DNA of 45,437 nt from Eubacteriales bacterium (GTDB taxonomy: Bacteria; Bacillota; Clostridia; Lachnospirales; Lachnospiraceae): assembly GCA_030526715.1 (NCBI GenBank), contig JAUNCG010000015.1:1-45437 (forward strand), in the 5' to 3' direction. Within the stretch, counting starts at the first letter, position 1. Each line of letters begins with the position of its first letter. The notes under the pieces are model-generated. The model had not been told where the DNA came from and made no database searches. It saw nothing but the letters and a program-made list of their open reading frames with translations. This document shows, one piece after another, positions 1 to 8,606 of this stretch. The position numbers and the translations under genes are program-made.

Positions 1-95
1 TAGGAGAATTTGATTAGAATTTATATTTATCGGAAACAAATCATTGATAATTTCACATTTCAGACAAATTTATGTTATAGTATATTTATAATATG

Positions 96-124
96 AAGCA
101 GCCGCGGATTATGTGGCTGCTTTT
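96..124 (+). terminator. Terminator-like hairpin ahead of the two-component operon
   Basis: An 8-bp stem (AAGCAGCC at 96-103, GGCTGCTT at 115-122) with an 11-base loop is followed by a short T tract (121-124). A TATAAT hexamer lies just upstream at 87-92 without a convincing -35. The hairpin is therefore either the terminator of a gene left of the window or a stem-loop at the extreme 5' end of the regulator transcript. The sequence does not decide between these. Confidence 0.55.
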
Positions 125-168
125 CCTGCAAATGAGGATCAAATGCTTGCAGGAGGGAAGGAGTCCGG

Positions 169-843
169 ATGGATACATTAAAGGTTCTGGTTGTGGATGA
201 TGAGAGTCGAATGAGAAAGCTGGTCAAAGACTTTCTGGTAAAAAAGGATTTTGAGGTACTGGAGGCGGAGGATGGCGCGCAGGCGGTGGATATTTTCTTT
301 TCTGATAAAGGCATTTCACTGGTGATTCTGGACGTTATGATGCCGAAGATGGATGGATGGCAGGTATGCCGTGAGATCCGGGAACATTCGAAGGTGCCTA
401 TTATTATGCTGACAGCCAAATCTGACGAACGTGATGAGCTGCTGGGGTTTGAACTGGGAGTGGACGAGTATATATCCAAGCCCTTTAGCCCCAAAATTCT
501 GGTGGCCAGAGTGGAAGCTATTTTGCGGCGCAGCAATCTGTTGACGGCGGACAGTATCCTGCATATCGGAAGAATCCGTCTGGATAAGTCCGCACACGAA
601 GTATTGGTAGATGACCGTCAGATTGAGCTGAGCTATAAGGAGTTTGAACTGCTGACATATTTTATGGAAAATCAGGGAATCGCTCTTTCCAGAGAGAAGA
701 TCCTGAACAGCGTCTGGAATTATGATTACTTCGGAGACGCGCGCACCATTGATACGCATGTGAAGAAGCTGCGAAGCAAGCTGGGAGATGCCGGAGAAGC
801 TATTAAGACGATCTGGGGGATGGGCTATAAGTTCGAGGTATAG
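169..843 (+). CDS. OmpR/PhoB-family response regulator
   Basis: This is a DNA-binding response regulator of 224 residues, the usual length for the family. The receiver domain (about 1-120) has the acidic pair D10-D11, the phospho-acceptor D55 in the context ILDVMMPKMDG, and the conserved lysine in the SKPFSP loop. The C-terminal winged-helix domain (about 130-224) carries typical OmpR signatures: the YKEFELL stretch, the ARTIDTHVKKLR recognition helix and the final WGMGYKF strand. The start at 169 follows an AGGAGGGAAGGAG region. The gene ends 4 bases before the sensor kinase start, so the two are co-transcribed. Its targets cannot be read from the window. Confidence 0.93.
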   Translation: MDTLKVLVVDDESRMRKLVKDFLVKKDFEVLEAEDGAQAVDIFFSDKGISLVILDVMMPKMDGWQVCREIREHSKVPIIMLTAKSDERDELLGFELGVDEYISKPFSPKILVARVEAILRRSNLLTADSILHIGRIRLDKSAHEVLVDDRQIELSYKEFELLTYFMENQGIALSREKILNSVWNYDYFGDARTIDTHVKKLRSKLGDAGEAIKTIWGMGYKFEV

Positions 844-847
844 AATC

Positions 848-2404
848 ATGAAATATTCAATCAAATCACAGCTGATCCTTACTTTTTTAGGATTAATCGT
901 TGTGATGTTCGGGTTAAATCTTCTGATCAACAATGTGTGGCTGGAGAAATTCTATATTCGACAGAAGCAGGCGGATATGGTGCAGATTTATGATCAGATC
1001 AATAAATATGAGGATTATGCGGATTATCAGACAGAGTCGTTTGATAAGCTGATTCAGGGGATTCAGGATCGGGAGAGTGTGGATATGATCATCTTGAAGC
1101 CGGAGCATGACGGCTCAGCGGCTGTCATCTACGAATCGAGAGATGATCTGCTGATGAGGGGACGAATCGAAGGTTACTTTCGGGGATTTATCATCACGGA
1201 TGATACACAGGATGTATTGAGAAAGACAGATCGGTATCGCATTCAGAAGTTTCATGATTCTATAGATCATATGGATTACCTTGAGTCCTTCGGAGTATTT
1301 GAGAACGGGTGCTATTTTTTGCTTCGCCTGCCGATACAGTCTATACGGGAGAATGTCAAAATTGCGAATAAGTTTACAACATACATCATTCTGGCGGGCA
1401 TTTTGCTCTCCATTATCATGGTGTGGTGGCTGTCCAGAAGAATATCCAAGCCGGTACAGGAGTTGACGGCGATCTCAAAGCGCATGGCGAATCTGGATTT
1501 TGATGCCAAGTATATGAGCGGGGGCAAAAATGAGATCGGACAGCTCGGAGAGAACTTTAATCAAATGTCAGATACGCTGGAGCGGGTCATTTCTGAGCTG
1601 AAGACAGCGAATAATGAGCTGCAGATGGATCTGGAAAAGAAGGTACAGCTGGATGAGATGAGAAAAGAGTTTTTGTCCAATGTCTCTCATGAGCTGAAGA
1701 CCCCGATTGCTCTGATTCAGGGATATGCGGAGGGATTGCAGGAGTGTATCAATGATGATGAGCAGAGTCGGGAGTTTTACTGTGAGGTCATTGTAGATGA
1801 GGCATCGAAGATGAACCGTCTGGTACAGAAGCTGCTGACGCTGAATCAGCTGGAATTCGGCAATGACGTGGTGAATATGGAACGTTTTGATCTGATGGAG
1901 CTGCTTCAGGGAGTTGTACAGTCGGCTGGACTGCTGGCAGATCAGAAGGACGCCGTCATCGAGCTGAGCATGAAGAATGCAGAAGGGGAGAGCTTTTGTA
2001 AAGAAGCATCGCAGAAAGAAATCAAACTTCCCTCACTCTATGTCTGGGGAGATGAGTTCAAGATCGAAGAGGTGGCGACAAATTATGTCAGCAATGCGTT
2101 GAATCATGTAGAGGGGGATAAGCGTATTCTCGTGTCGGCACAGACACAAGGCGATAAGGTGCGTGTGACGGTATTTAACACGGGACAGCAGATACCGCAG
2201 GAGGATATCGATAAAATATGGGTAAAGTTCTATAAGGTAGATAAGGCAAGAACACGAGAATACGGCGGCAGCGGGGTAGGGCTGTCTATCGTTAAGGCCA
2301 TTATGGATTCACATCATCAGAGGTTCGGCGTATCCAATGTGTCAGACGGTGTGGAATTCTGGTTTGAGCTGGAGAACGCCGGGAAAGAGACGGAGGAGAG
2401 ATGA
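848..2404 (+). CDS. Membrane sensor histidine kinase
   Basis: This 518-residue sensor kinase is the cognate partner of the regulator just upstream. A transmembrane segment at about residues 8-28 and a second at about 176-196 enclose an extracytoplasmic sensor of roughly 145 residues. A HAMP linker follows (RRISKPVQELTAISKRM). The HisKA domain contains H281 in the motif SNVSHELKTP. The HATPase domain has the N box (NYVSNALNHV) and a G box (YGGSGVGLSIVKAIM). ATG 848 was chosen because a longer reading from 788 would overlap the regulator and lacks a ribosome binding site. The final bases overlap the next start in an ATGA junction. The signal is unknown; the sensor region shows no recognisable PAS or Cache signature by eye. 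Confidence 0.93.
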   Translation: MKYSIKSQLILTFLGLIVVMFGLNLLINNVWLEKFYIRQKQADMVQIYDQINKYEDYADYQTESFDKLIQGIQDRESVDMIILKPEHDGSAAVIYESRDDLLMRGRIEGYFRGFIITDDTQDVLRKTDRYRIQKFHDSIDHMDYLESFGVFENGCYFLLRLPIQSIRENVKIANKFTTYIILAGILLSIIMVWWLSRRISKPVQELTAISKRMANLDFDAKYMSGGKNEIGQLGENFNQMSDTLERVISELKTANNELQMDLEKKVQLDEMRKEFLSNVSHELKTPIALIQGYAEGLQECINDDEQSREFYCEVIVDEASKMNRLVQKLLTLNQLEFGNDVVNMERFDLMELLQGVVQSAGLLADQKDAVIELSMKNAEGESFCKEASQKEIKLPSLYVWGDEFKIEEVATNYVSNALNHVEGDKRILVSAQTQGDKVRVTVFNTGQQIPQEDIDKIWVKFYKVDKARTREYGGSGVGLSIVKAIMDSHHQRFGVSNVSDGVEFWFELENAGKETEER

Positions 2405-2937
2405 TAGAACAAATTCGGGAAGTGATCGCAGCATCGGATATGGTGCTTCTGGGCATCGGGGATGAGTTGTCCCTGCAAAAAGTATCCAAAGAGAAGCTGC
2501 TGGAGGCATATCACACGATGGCGCAGCTCGTCGCGGGGAAGCCGTGGTTTGCAGTGACGTTAAATACAGACGATGTGATCTTTGAATCGGAGCTGAACCG
2601 CTTTTTCATAGTGGCGCCATGTGGGAGCGATGCCTCCGGAAATGTTGTGACGAATGTGGATTATGATGAATCAGAGTATCTTCCGCAATGGCAGTTTTAT
2701 CAAAACTGGCTGGCGTCAACCATCGGGAAAAAGCTGTGTATGCTGGAATTCGGTGTGGGGATGAAGTATCCGTCGGTGGTTCGTATGCCGTTTGAGAAGA
2801 TGGCATATCTGAATCAGAAGGCGTTTCTTGTGCGTGTTCATACAAAACTGGCGATGGTTCCGGAGAACGCGATGGGGCGAAGCCTCTGTATCTCAGAAAA
2901 TGCGCTGGATATTCTGGAAAAGCTTAAAAATAATTGA
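2401..2937 (+). CDS. Sir2-like NAD-binding protein, degenerate
   Basis: A 178-residue protein resembling the short Sir2-like proteins of Firmicutes. Visible parallels to the sirtuin Rossmann fold are an N-terminal LLGIGDELS loop (residues about 16-24) where sirtuins have GAGxS, a TLNTDD segment where they have TQNID, an IVAPCGS segment where they have the HGS region, and a C-terminal FGVG...VRMPFE...VRVH part like the last nucleotide-binding strands. The catalytic histidine of true deacetylases and the four zinc cysteines are not seen, so deacetylase activity is doubtful. The start overlaps the kinase stop (ATGA) after GGAGGAG, implying translational coupling. A link to kinase signalling is inferred from position only. 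Confidence 0.6.
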   Translation: MIEQIREVIAASDMVLLGIGDELSLQKVSKEKLLEAYHTMAQLVAGKPWFAVTLNTDDVIFESELNRFFIVAPCGSDASGNVVTNVDYDESEYLPQWQFYQNWLASTIGKKLCMLEFGVGMKYPSVVRMPFEKMAYLNQKAFLVRVHTKLAMVPENAMGRSLCISENALDILEKLKNN

Positions 2938-2956
2938 TGAAAATGCACAAAAAACA

Positions 2957-2984
2957 TTGAATTATCAGTAGACCATGGTATAAT
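2957..2984 (+). promoter_or_regulatory. Promoter for the phosphoribosyltransferase-like gene
   Basis: TTGAAT (2957-2962), a 16-base spacer and TATAAT (2979-2984) with TGG directly before it, an extended -10 element. It lies between the two-component operon and the next gene, giving a short leader of about 25 bases. Confidence 0.75.
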
Positions 2985-3015
2985 GTGCTTAAAAAGATGC
3001 ACAGGAGGACATTCC

Positions 3016-3657
3016 ATGGAAAACAGAGTGATGAGAATACCGTCAAAAGTGAATAATCGTGTGGTACTTCGGGTCATCCCGGGACATTTTGCGACGACAC
3101 ATTCACACATTAATTACTATGTAGATATGACCTTTCTGAAAGCGAGAAGAAGCGAAGCGGTGGAAGCTGCCCGCATCCTTGCAAGAAACTATGAGAACAC
3201 GACATATGTGGATACGATTGTGTGTATGGATGGCTGTGAGATTATCGGTGCATATCTTGCAGATGAGCTGACCAGAAACGGCATCATGTCGATCAATTCA
3301 CACAAGACGATGTATGTGGTATCTCCGGAAGAGCATACGGGCGGACAGCTGATCTTTCGTGATAATATGCAGGCGATGATCAACAATAAGCATGTATTGC
3401 TGTTGCTTGCCACGGCTACCACAGGTATTACCGTAAAGCGTGCGGTAGAATGTATCCGCTATTATGGAGGCATCATGGAGGGAGCAGCAGCGCTCTTCAG
3501 TGCGACGGAGGAAATCGACGGTGTAAAGATCAGTTCTTTATTCTCGCCGGAAGATATGCCGCAGTATGAGACCTATCATGCGACAGAGTGTCCGCTTTGC
3601 AAACGCAAGGTGAAGCTGGATGCCATCGTGAACAGCTATGGGTATTCCAAAGTCTGA
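3016..3657 (+). CDS. Orotate phosphoribosyltransferase-like protein
   Basis: A 213-residue type I phosphoribosyltransferase-like protein. The fold is suggested by the hydrophobic strands, the DTIVCMDGCEIIGAYLADEL segment and the PRPP-loop equivalent LLLATATTGITVKRA (residues about 125-139 from this start). In ordinary members the PRPP loop begins with two acidic residues before TTG; here these are A-T-A-T, so PRPP chemistry may be altered. The C-terminus has a CPLCKRK motif that could be half of a zinc site. ATG 3016 follows AGGAGG at 3003-3008; the upstream ATG at 2983 overlaps the -10 element and cannot be used. The gene is monocistronic, with its own promoter and terminator. Its real substrate is unknown. 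Confidence 0.65.
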   Translation: MENRVMRIPSKVNNRVVLRVIPGHFATTHSHINYYVDMTFLKARRSEAVEAARILARNYENTTYVDTIVCMDGCEIIGAYLADELTRNGIMSINSHKTMYVVSPEEHTGGQLIFRDNMQAMINNKHVLLLLATATTGITVKRAVECIRYYGGIMEGAAALFSATEEIDGVKISSLFSPEDMPQYETYHATECPLCKRKVKLDAIVNSYGYSKV

Positions 3658-3718
3658 GCGGAGTTATGAAAGTGCTGAGTCAGGTCGTTGTATCTTCAAA
3701 AAATATGTGATAAACTAA

Positions 3719-3750
3719 GGGAGTGTTGTGGAACATTCCCTTTTGTTTTT
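3719..3750 (+). terminator. Intrinsic terminator before hisH
   Basis: A 9-bp stem with one G-U pair (GGGAGTGTT 3719-3727, AACATTCCC 3732-3740), a 4-base loop, then TTTTGTTTTT. It ends the phosphoribosyltransferase-like transcript. Confidence 0.85.
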
Positions 3751-3792
3751 CAACAGCTTTTGTAAGAATGAAATAAAATGTGAGGATACGAT

Positions 3793-4422
3793 ATGATAGC
3801 GATCATTGATTATGATGCAGGAAATCTGAAGAGTGTGGAGAAGGCGCTTCATTTTCTGGGGGAGAAGACATTGGTGACGAGAGATCGTCAGGAGATTCTT
3901 GCCGCAGATCATGTGATTCTTCCGGGGGTAGGCGCTTTCGGAGATGCCATGAAGCGTTTGCGGGAATATGGTCTGGTGGAAGTCATTCGTGAGGTGGTGG
4001 CACAGGGGACGCCGTTTTTAGGAATCTGTCTCGGTCTGCAGCTGCTGTTTGAGAGCAGCGATGAGAGCCCGGGTGTGAGCGGACTTGGGATCCTTCCGGG
4101 AAGGATTCTGCGTATCCCGGAGGATCAGGGATGGAAGGTGCCGCATATCGGATGGAATTCCCTGCATTTTGACCATCCGGGGCGATTGTTTTCGGGACTG
4201 GAGGAAGGAGCATATGTCTATTTTGTACATTCCTATTATCTGAGAGCTGCGCAGGAGGAGATGGTGACGGCCTCCGCTGAGTATGTGGTACAGATCCATG
4301 CTTCTGTGGAGAGAGACAATGTTTTTGCATGTCAGTTCCATCCGGAAAAGAGTGGTGAGGTGGGACTTCATATATTGAAGAACTTTGCATCTATAGGAAG
4401 AGACGGAAAGGAGACCTGCTGA
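3793..4422 (+). CDS. hisH: Imidazole glycerol phosphate synthase, glutaminase subunit
   Basis: HisH hydrolyses glutamine and channels ammonia to HisF, which converts PRFAR to imidazole glycerol phosphate and AICAR, the fifth step of histidine synthesis. The 209-residue class I amidotransferase has its nucleophile C79 in [12 protein letters not shown], the oxyanion glycine region LPGVGAFG (residues 44-50), and the His-Glu pair in [12 protein letters not shown] near residue 185. GAGG sits six bases before the ATG. The stop shares one base with the hisF start (TGATG). No other his gene is present, so the pathway is split in this genome. No clear promoter was found between the terminator at 3719-3750 and the start. 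Confidence 0.96.
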   Translation: MIAIIDYDAGNLKSVEKALHFLGEKTLVTRDRQEILAADHVILPGVGAFGDAMKRLREYGLVEVIREVVAQGTPFLGICLGLQLLFESSDESPGVSGLGILPGRILRIPEDQGWKVPHIGWNSLHFDHPGRLFSGLEEGAYVYFVHSYYLRAAQEEMVTASAEYVVQIHASVERDNVFACQFHPEKSGEVGLHILKNFASIGRDGKETC

Positions 4423-5183
4423 TGTTTACCAAAAGAATTATTCCCTGTCTGGACGTGCATGCGGGGAGAGTAGTGAAAGGCGTCAATTTTGTGAATCTGC
4501 GTGATGCTGGGGATCCGGTGGAGATCGCCGCGGCATATGACAAAGCCGGAGCAGACGAACTGGTATTTTTGGATATTACAGCCTCCTCGGATGCAAGAGG
4601 AACTGTGGTGGATATGGTACGCCGGGTGGCGGAGCAGGTATTTATTCCGTTTACGGTAGGCGGCGGTATTCGAACCGTGGAGGATTTCCGGGTACTGCTG
4701 AGAGAGGGGGCAGATAAGATCTCCATCAACTCCTCTGCGATCAATCGGCCGGAGCTGATCAGTGAGGCTGCGGATAAGTTTGGCAGTCAGTGTGTGGTCG
4801 TCGCGATAGATGCGAGACGCAGAGCTGATGGAAGCGGTTGGAATATATATAAAAACGGCGGACGTGTCGATGTGGGAATGGATGCAGTGGAATGGGCAGA
4901 ACGGGTCTGCAGACTCGGTGCCGGGGAGATTTTGCTGACGAGTATGGACTGTGACGGTACCAAGGCAGGATATGACATAGAGTTGACAAGAGCCATATCT
5001 GAGGTAGTGACTATTCCGGTGATCGCCTCCGGAGGAGCCGGTACCTTAGAGCATTTTTATGACGCCCTGACAAAAGGAGGAGCGGATGCCGCGCTGGCAG
5101 CGTCGCTGTTTCATTATAAGGAGTTGGAGATTCACGAAGTGAAGAGATATCTTGCGGAGCGGGGAGTCTCCGTGAGAATTTGA
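4422..5183 (+). CDS. hisF: Imidazole glycerol phosphate synthase, cyclase subunit
   Basis: The cyclase half of imidazole glycerol phosphate synthase, 253 residues, a (beta-alpha)8 barrel that uses ammonia from HisH. It opens with the family signature [16 protein letters not shown], containing catalytic D11. The second catalytic aspartate is in [15 protein letters not shown], and the phosphate-binding loops are FTVGGGIRT and VIASGGAG. Length and motifs are complete. It is translationally coupled to hisH and followed after 13 bases by ung. Confidence 0.97.
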   Translation: MFTKRIIPCLDVHAGRVVKGVNFVNLRDAGDPVEIAAAYDKAGADELVFLDITASSDARGTVVDMVRRVAEQVFIPFTVGGGIRTVEDFRVLLREGADKISINSSAINRPELISEAADKFGSQCVVVAIDARRRADGSGWNIYKNGGRVDVGMDAVEWAERVCRLGAGEILLTSMDCDGTKAGYDIELTRAISEVVTIPVIASGGAGTLEHFYDALTKGGADAALAASLFHYKELEIHEVKRYLAERGVSVRI

Positions 5184-5196
5184 CAGGAGAGAGAGT

Positions 5197-5871
5197 ATGC
5201 CGCCGATTGCAAATGACTGGCTGGAGCCGCTGAAGCCGGAGTTTTCCAAGCCGTATTATCGAAAGTTATATCAGACTGTAAATGAGGAATATCGTACGAG
5301 ACAGATTTTTCCTCCTGCGGACGATATTTTTAATGCTTTTGCGCTTACACCCTTACACAAGGTGAAGGTAGTAATACTGGGACAGGATCCTTATCACGGG
5401 GAGGGGCAGGCGCATGGTCTGTGCTTCTCTGTGAAGCCGGAGGTCGAGATTCCCCCGTCGCTTGTGAATATTTATAAAGAGCTGCAGGATGACTGCGGTT
5501 GTCGGATCCCGAACCACGGATATCTGACAAAATGGGCGGAGCAGGGGGTTCTGCTGCTGAACACGGTGCTGACCGTGCGGGCGCATCAGGCAAATTCTCA
5601 TCGCGGTATTGGATGGGAGGAGTTTACGGATGCGGCCATTCGTATTCTGAATGAACAGGATCGTCCTATGGTGTTTATTCTCTGGGGACGTCCTGCACAG
5701 CTGAAAAAGAGTATGCTGACGAATCCGAAGCATTTGATTCTGGAGGCGCCGCATCCGAGTCCGCTGTCGGCTTACCGCGGCTTTTTCGGAAGCAGACCTT
5801 TTAGCAGAACGAATCGGTTTCTGGAAGAGCATGGCGTCAGTCCCATCGACTGGCAGATCGAGGATTTATAG
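5197..5871 (+). CDS. ung: Uracil-DNA glycosylase, family 1
   Basis: Removes uracil from DNA and starts base excision repair. The 224-residue protein has the family 1 water-activating loop GQDPYHGEGQAHGL with D64, the uracil-binding region LLLNTVLTVR, and the minor-groove leucine loop APHPSPLSAYRGFFG with its catalytic histidine near residue 186. The start follows CAGGAGAGAGAG. It is in line with hisHF (13-base gap) and precedes the membrane channel gene by only 25 bases, so hisH-hisF-ung and the two motor genes may form one transcript. Confidence 0.97.
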   Translation: MPPIANDWLEPLKPEFSKPYYRKLYQTVNEEYRTRQIFPPADDIFNAFALTPLHKVKVVILGQDPYHGEGQAHGLCFSVKPEVEIPPSLVNIYKELQDDCGCRIPNHGYLTKWAEQGVLLLNTVLTVRAHQANSHRGIGWEEFTDAAIRILNEQDRPMVFILWGRPAQLKKSMLTNPKHLILEAPHPSPLSAYRGFFGSRPFSRTNRFLEEHGVSPIDWQIEDL

Positions 5872-5896
5872 AACACAGGAGAAGGAGGTTTTTAAA

Positions 5897-7519
5897 ATGG
5901 GAAAAAAAGCGGGCGATAAGATACTGCTGGTTCTGGTTTTGATCGCGAGTGTTGGATTTACTTGGTTCGTGAGCAACGGGGCATGGCAGACCATGATCTA
6001 TAATTTTATATTTCTTGGGATCATGATCATACTCTGTCTTGTGGGTATGATCGCCGGATTCGGAAAAATGGGCTATTTTGAGAAGGCATTTGAGCGGGCG
6101 TCAGAGGAGATCGACATGACGTTCGGCGGTGTCTCAACGGGAAGTGACAGCATGCTGCCGGAGGAGCTTTTTGAAGAAGAGGCTCTGGATATGAGGTATC
6201 AGGAATTCACTTCTTTTGTGAAAAAGAGTCAGAGCGGTCTGGCGGACATCGAGGACTATATCAATGAAGAGGAGCTTGATCGTATGATCGGTAAGCGCCT
6301 GATCGATATGATTCCCGATATCCTGACCAGTCTAGGTATTTTGGGTACCTTTATCGGTCTGGTCGTGGGTCTGAAGGACTTTCAGCCGACGAATTACGAA
6401 GCTATGACGACCTCTGTGGCAGCGCTTGTGGATGGTATTAAGGTGGCGTTTTTGACGTCGATCTATGGACTTGCGCTGTCTCTGGTATTTAGCTATGGCA
6501 CTCGTTTATCATACTCCTCCATGATGAATGGGATGGAACAGTTCCTTGATAAATTCCACGGTCTGGTGATCCCGTCGGCAGAGGCGGAGACCCGGAATAT
6601 CATCGTGAATTATCAGGAGGCGCAGACGGAAGCGATTCAAAAGATGACAGAGCAGTTTTCAGAACATCTTGCGAACAGCTTTGAAAAGGTCATCACACCG
6701 TCGTTTCGCAAGATGAACCAATCCATGGATATTCTTACGGAGACGATGTCCAAGGGGCAGGAGGAGCTGATGCGGGGACTGTTGGATGATTTTCTTGGAA
6801 AAATGCGGGAATCCTTCCGATTACAGTTTGACAATTTTAATGAAGCGCTGGAGCAGATGACCTTGGCGCAGAAGCAGATGTCCGAACGGACGAAGGAGCT
6901 CTATCAGCAGACCGCTGCGGATCTTCATTCCGCCTTTGACCGTGAGGATACAGCTATGAGAGGCATGGTGCGGGAATTTGGCGCGATGCAGAAGGAATAT
7001 ATGACCAGTGCGCAGCAGACGATTGACAACAATCAGAGATACGGTGAAACGCTTGATAAGAATTACCAGCAGGTGGTCAGTTATCTTCAGGAAGCAGAGC
7101 AGAGCTCTGCGAAGTTCTGGGTAGCGTGCAATCAGGCGATGCAAAAGTATGTCAGCGCTGCAAGCGCCGGTGTGGAAGGCTTTGCGGCTGCCAGCAGTCA
7201 TAACAGCAGGCTCTATGAAGCAAATGAGCGCGTGGTGGAGAGCTACAACGAACGTCTTCAGGAGTTTGTCTCTTATCAGAAGCAGGTGAACGATACCATG
7301 GAGCAGGTGGAGAAGCTGCTGTATCATATTGTGACGACGCCGGAAGACGGACGTCGTACCGATATCAACAATCTTGCAGTTCACAACAGTAACCGAGATC
7401 TGCTGCTTGGCATTCAGCAGACCTTGGAGGAACAGGGGGCGCGTCAGGAGGCGCTGATGGAAGAATTGCTGGAGCAACTTCGCAGCAAGAATAAGAAATC
7501 CAGAGGATTGTTCGGATAG
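5897..7519 (+). CDS. MotA/TolQ/ExbB-type channel with long cytoplasmic tail (ZorA-like)
   Basis: A 540-residue inner-membrane protein of the MotA/TolQ/ExbB/ZorA class. Two transmembrane segments lie at about 8-26 and 31-54; two more, at about 140-160 and 180-202, form the conserved channel core (PDILTSLGILGTFIGL and the VAFLTSIYGLALSLVF stretch). Residues about 225-540 are a long, Gln/Glu-rich, mostly helical tail, much longer than in MotA or ExbB and reminiscent of the ZorA tail of the Zorya defence system. The start at 5897 has a strong GAAGGAGG site. The partner stator gene follows 18 bases downstream. No flagellar, Tol or Zorya effector genes are nearby, so the driven process is unknown. 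Confidence 0.82.
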   Translation: MGKKAGDKILLVLVLIASVGFTWFVSNGAWQTMIYNFIFLGIMIILCLVGMIAGFGKMGYFEKAFERASEEIDMTFGGVSTGSDSMLPEELFEEEALDMRYQEFTSFVKKSQSGLADIEDYINEEELDRMIGKRLIDMIPDILTSLGILGTFIGLVVGLKDFQPTNYEAMTTSVAALVDGIKVAFLTSIYGLALSLVFSYGTRLSYSSMMNGMEQFLDKFHGLVIPSAEAETRNIIVNYQEAQTEAIQKMTEQFSEHLANSFEKVITPSFRKMNQSMDILTETMSKGQEELMRGLLDDFLGKMRESFRLQFDNFNEALEQMTLAQKQMSERTKELYQQTAADLHSAFDREDTAMRGMVREFGAMQKEYMTSAQQTIDNNQRYGETLDKNYQQVVSYLQEAEQSSAKFWVACNQAMQKYVSAASAGVEGFAAASSHNSRLYEANERVVESYNERLQEFVSYQKQVNDTMEQVEKLLYHIVTTPEDGRRTDINNLAVHNSNRDLLLGIQQTLEEQGARQEALMEELLEQLRSKNKKSRGLFG

Positions 7520-7537
7520 GATACGGAGGTGAAGACC

Positions 7538-8509
7538 GTGCGAAGACACAAAGAAAAACGGGAAGAAGGGCTGAACGTCTGGCGGTCCTATTCCGATCTG
7601 ATGGCAGGCATCTTGCTGTTGTTTGTGCTGATCATGTGTGTAACTCTGTTCCAGTCTCAGGTCAGCTATGAGGCGAGTCTGCGGGAACGGGATGAGAAGC
7701 TGGTGCTGCAGGAGCAATATACGCAGGAGATCATGAGCCAGAAGAATATCGTAGCGAATCAGCAGGATAAGCTTTCCACACAGGATGAGCTTCTTGCAGC
7801 TCAGAAGGAGCAGCTGGATGCGTTGGCGGCTCAGCTGGCAGCGCAGCAGGAGCAGTTGGATGCGCAGAGCATTACGCTGACACAGCAGCAGACGGCTCTG
7901 GATGAGAAGACAACGCAGCTCGCACGTCAGGAAGCGCGTATCGACAAGATCATCGGAGTAAAGGCAGATGTAATTGAAGCGTTGACGACGGAATTCGCAA
8001 ACAACAATATTAATGTGGCTATTGATCCCAAGGATGGCTCCATGGTTTTGGATTCCAGCGTTTTGTTCGACTATGATGAGACAGAGCTGTCTGAAGAGGG
8101 ACAGAATGTGCTGCGAAGCGTACTTCCGATCTACTGCAATGTCTTAATGCATGATGAGTATCTGCCTTATCTTGCAGAAATCAATATTGATGGATATACG
8201 GACAGTACAGGCGGGTATGAGTACAATCTGGAGCTTTCCCAGCGTCGCTCTCTGGCGGTGGCGCAGTTTCTGCTGAGTATAGCGCCGAATTTTCTGGATA
8301 GCGGACATCAGTCGGAGCTTCAAAATTATCTGACGGTGAACGGCCATTCCAGCAGCAATCTGATACTGGACGCCAACGGACAGGAGGATGCGGCGGCATC
8401 CCGCCGTGTGGAGGTAAAATTCCGACTTCGGGATGAGGAAATGATCGAGGAGCTCAGGGAGATCCTCGCAGAGAGTCAGACAGCAGATGTGAATGAAGAA
8501 TCATACTAG
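7538..8509 (+). CDS. MotB/OmpA-domain stator protein (ZorB-like)
   Basis: A 323-residue partner of the channel gene upstream. A short cytoplasmic N-terminus leads to one transmembrane helix (about 17-38) carrying the motif SYSDLMAG, whose aspartate matches the ion-carrying residue of MotB and ZorB. A Gln-rich coiled coil (about 45-140) is followed by an OmpA-like peptidoglycan-binding domain (about 160-300) with DGYTDSTGG, NLELSQRRS and the final SRRVEVKFRL strand. GTG 7538 is chosen because GGAGGT (7525-7530) lies 7 bases upstream; the in-frame GTG at 7529 overlaps that site. In a Gram-positive cell the OmpA domain would anchor to wall peptidoglycan. A strong terminator follows. Confidence 0.82.
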   Translation: MRRHKEKREEGLNVWRSYSDLMAGILLLFVLIMCVTLFQSQVSYEASLRERDEKLVLQEQYTQEIMSQKNIVANQQDKLSTQDELLAAQKEQLDALAAQLAAQQEQLDAQSITLTQQQTALDEKTTQLARQEARIDKIIGVKADVIEALTTEFANNNINVAIDPKDGSMVLDSSVLFDYDETELSEEGQNVLRSVLPIYCNVLMHDEYLPYLAEINIDGYTDSTGGYEYNLELSQRRSLAVAQFLLSIAPNFLDSGHQSELQNYLTVNGHSSSNLILDANGQEDAAASRRVEVKFRLRDEEMIEELREILAESQTADVNEESY

Positions 8510-8514
8510 ATAAA

Positions 8515-8572
8515 ATAAAAAGAGAGATTCCTTAAGCTTGATAAGAATCAAGGCTTTCGAATCTCTCTTTTT
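8515..8572. terminator. Bidirectional terminator between convergent genes
   Basis: A 10-bp perfect outer stem (AGAGAGATTC 8521-8530, GAATCTCTCT 8559-8568) encloses an inner hairpin (AAGCTTGAT with ATCAAGGCTT, one bulge). It has an A-rich left flank and a T tract on the right, so it can end transcription from both sides. Confidence 0.9.
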
Positions 8573-8606
8573 CTATGCTAAGAAATAGTATGGGCGATGC
8601 AAGAAA

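Noticed and set aside
788..847. An upstream start for the sensor kinase
   Set aside because: It overlaps the response regulator end, lacks a ribosome binding site and adds 20 residues before a normal first transmembrane helix.
5197..8509. A complete Zorya anti-phage system
   Set aside because: Only ZorA-like and ZorB-like genes are present. No ZorC, ZorD helicase or ZorE nuclease is adjacent; the UvrD-like helicase is 21 kb away beside gltX and has ordinary housekeeping context.
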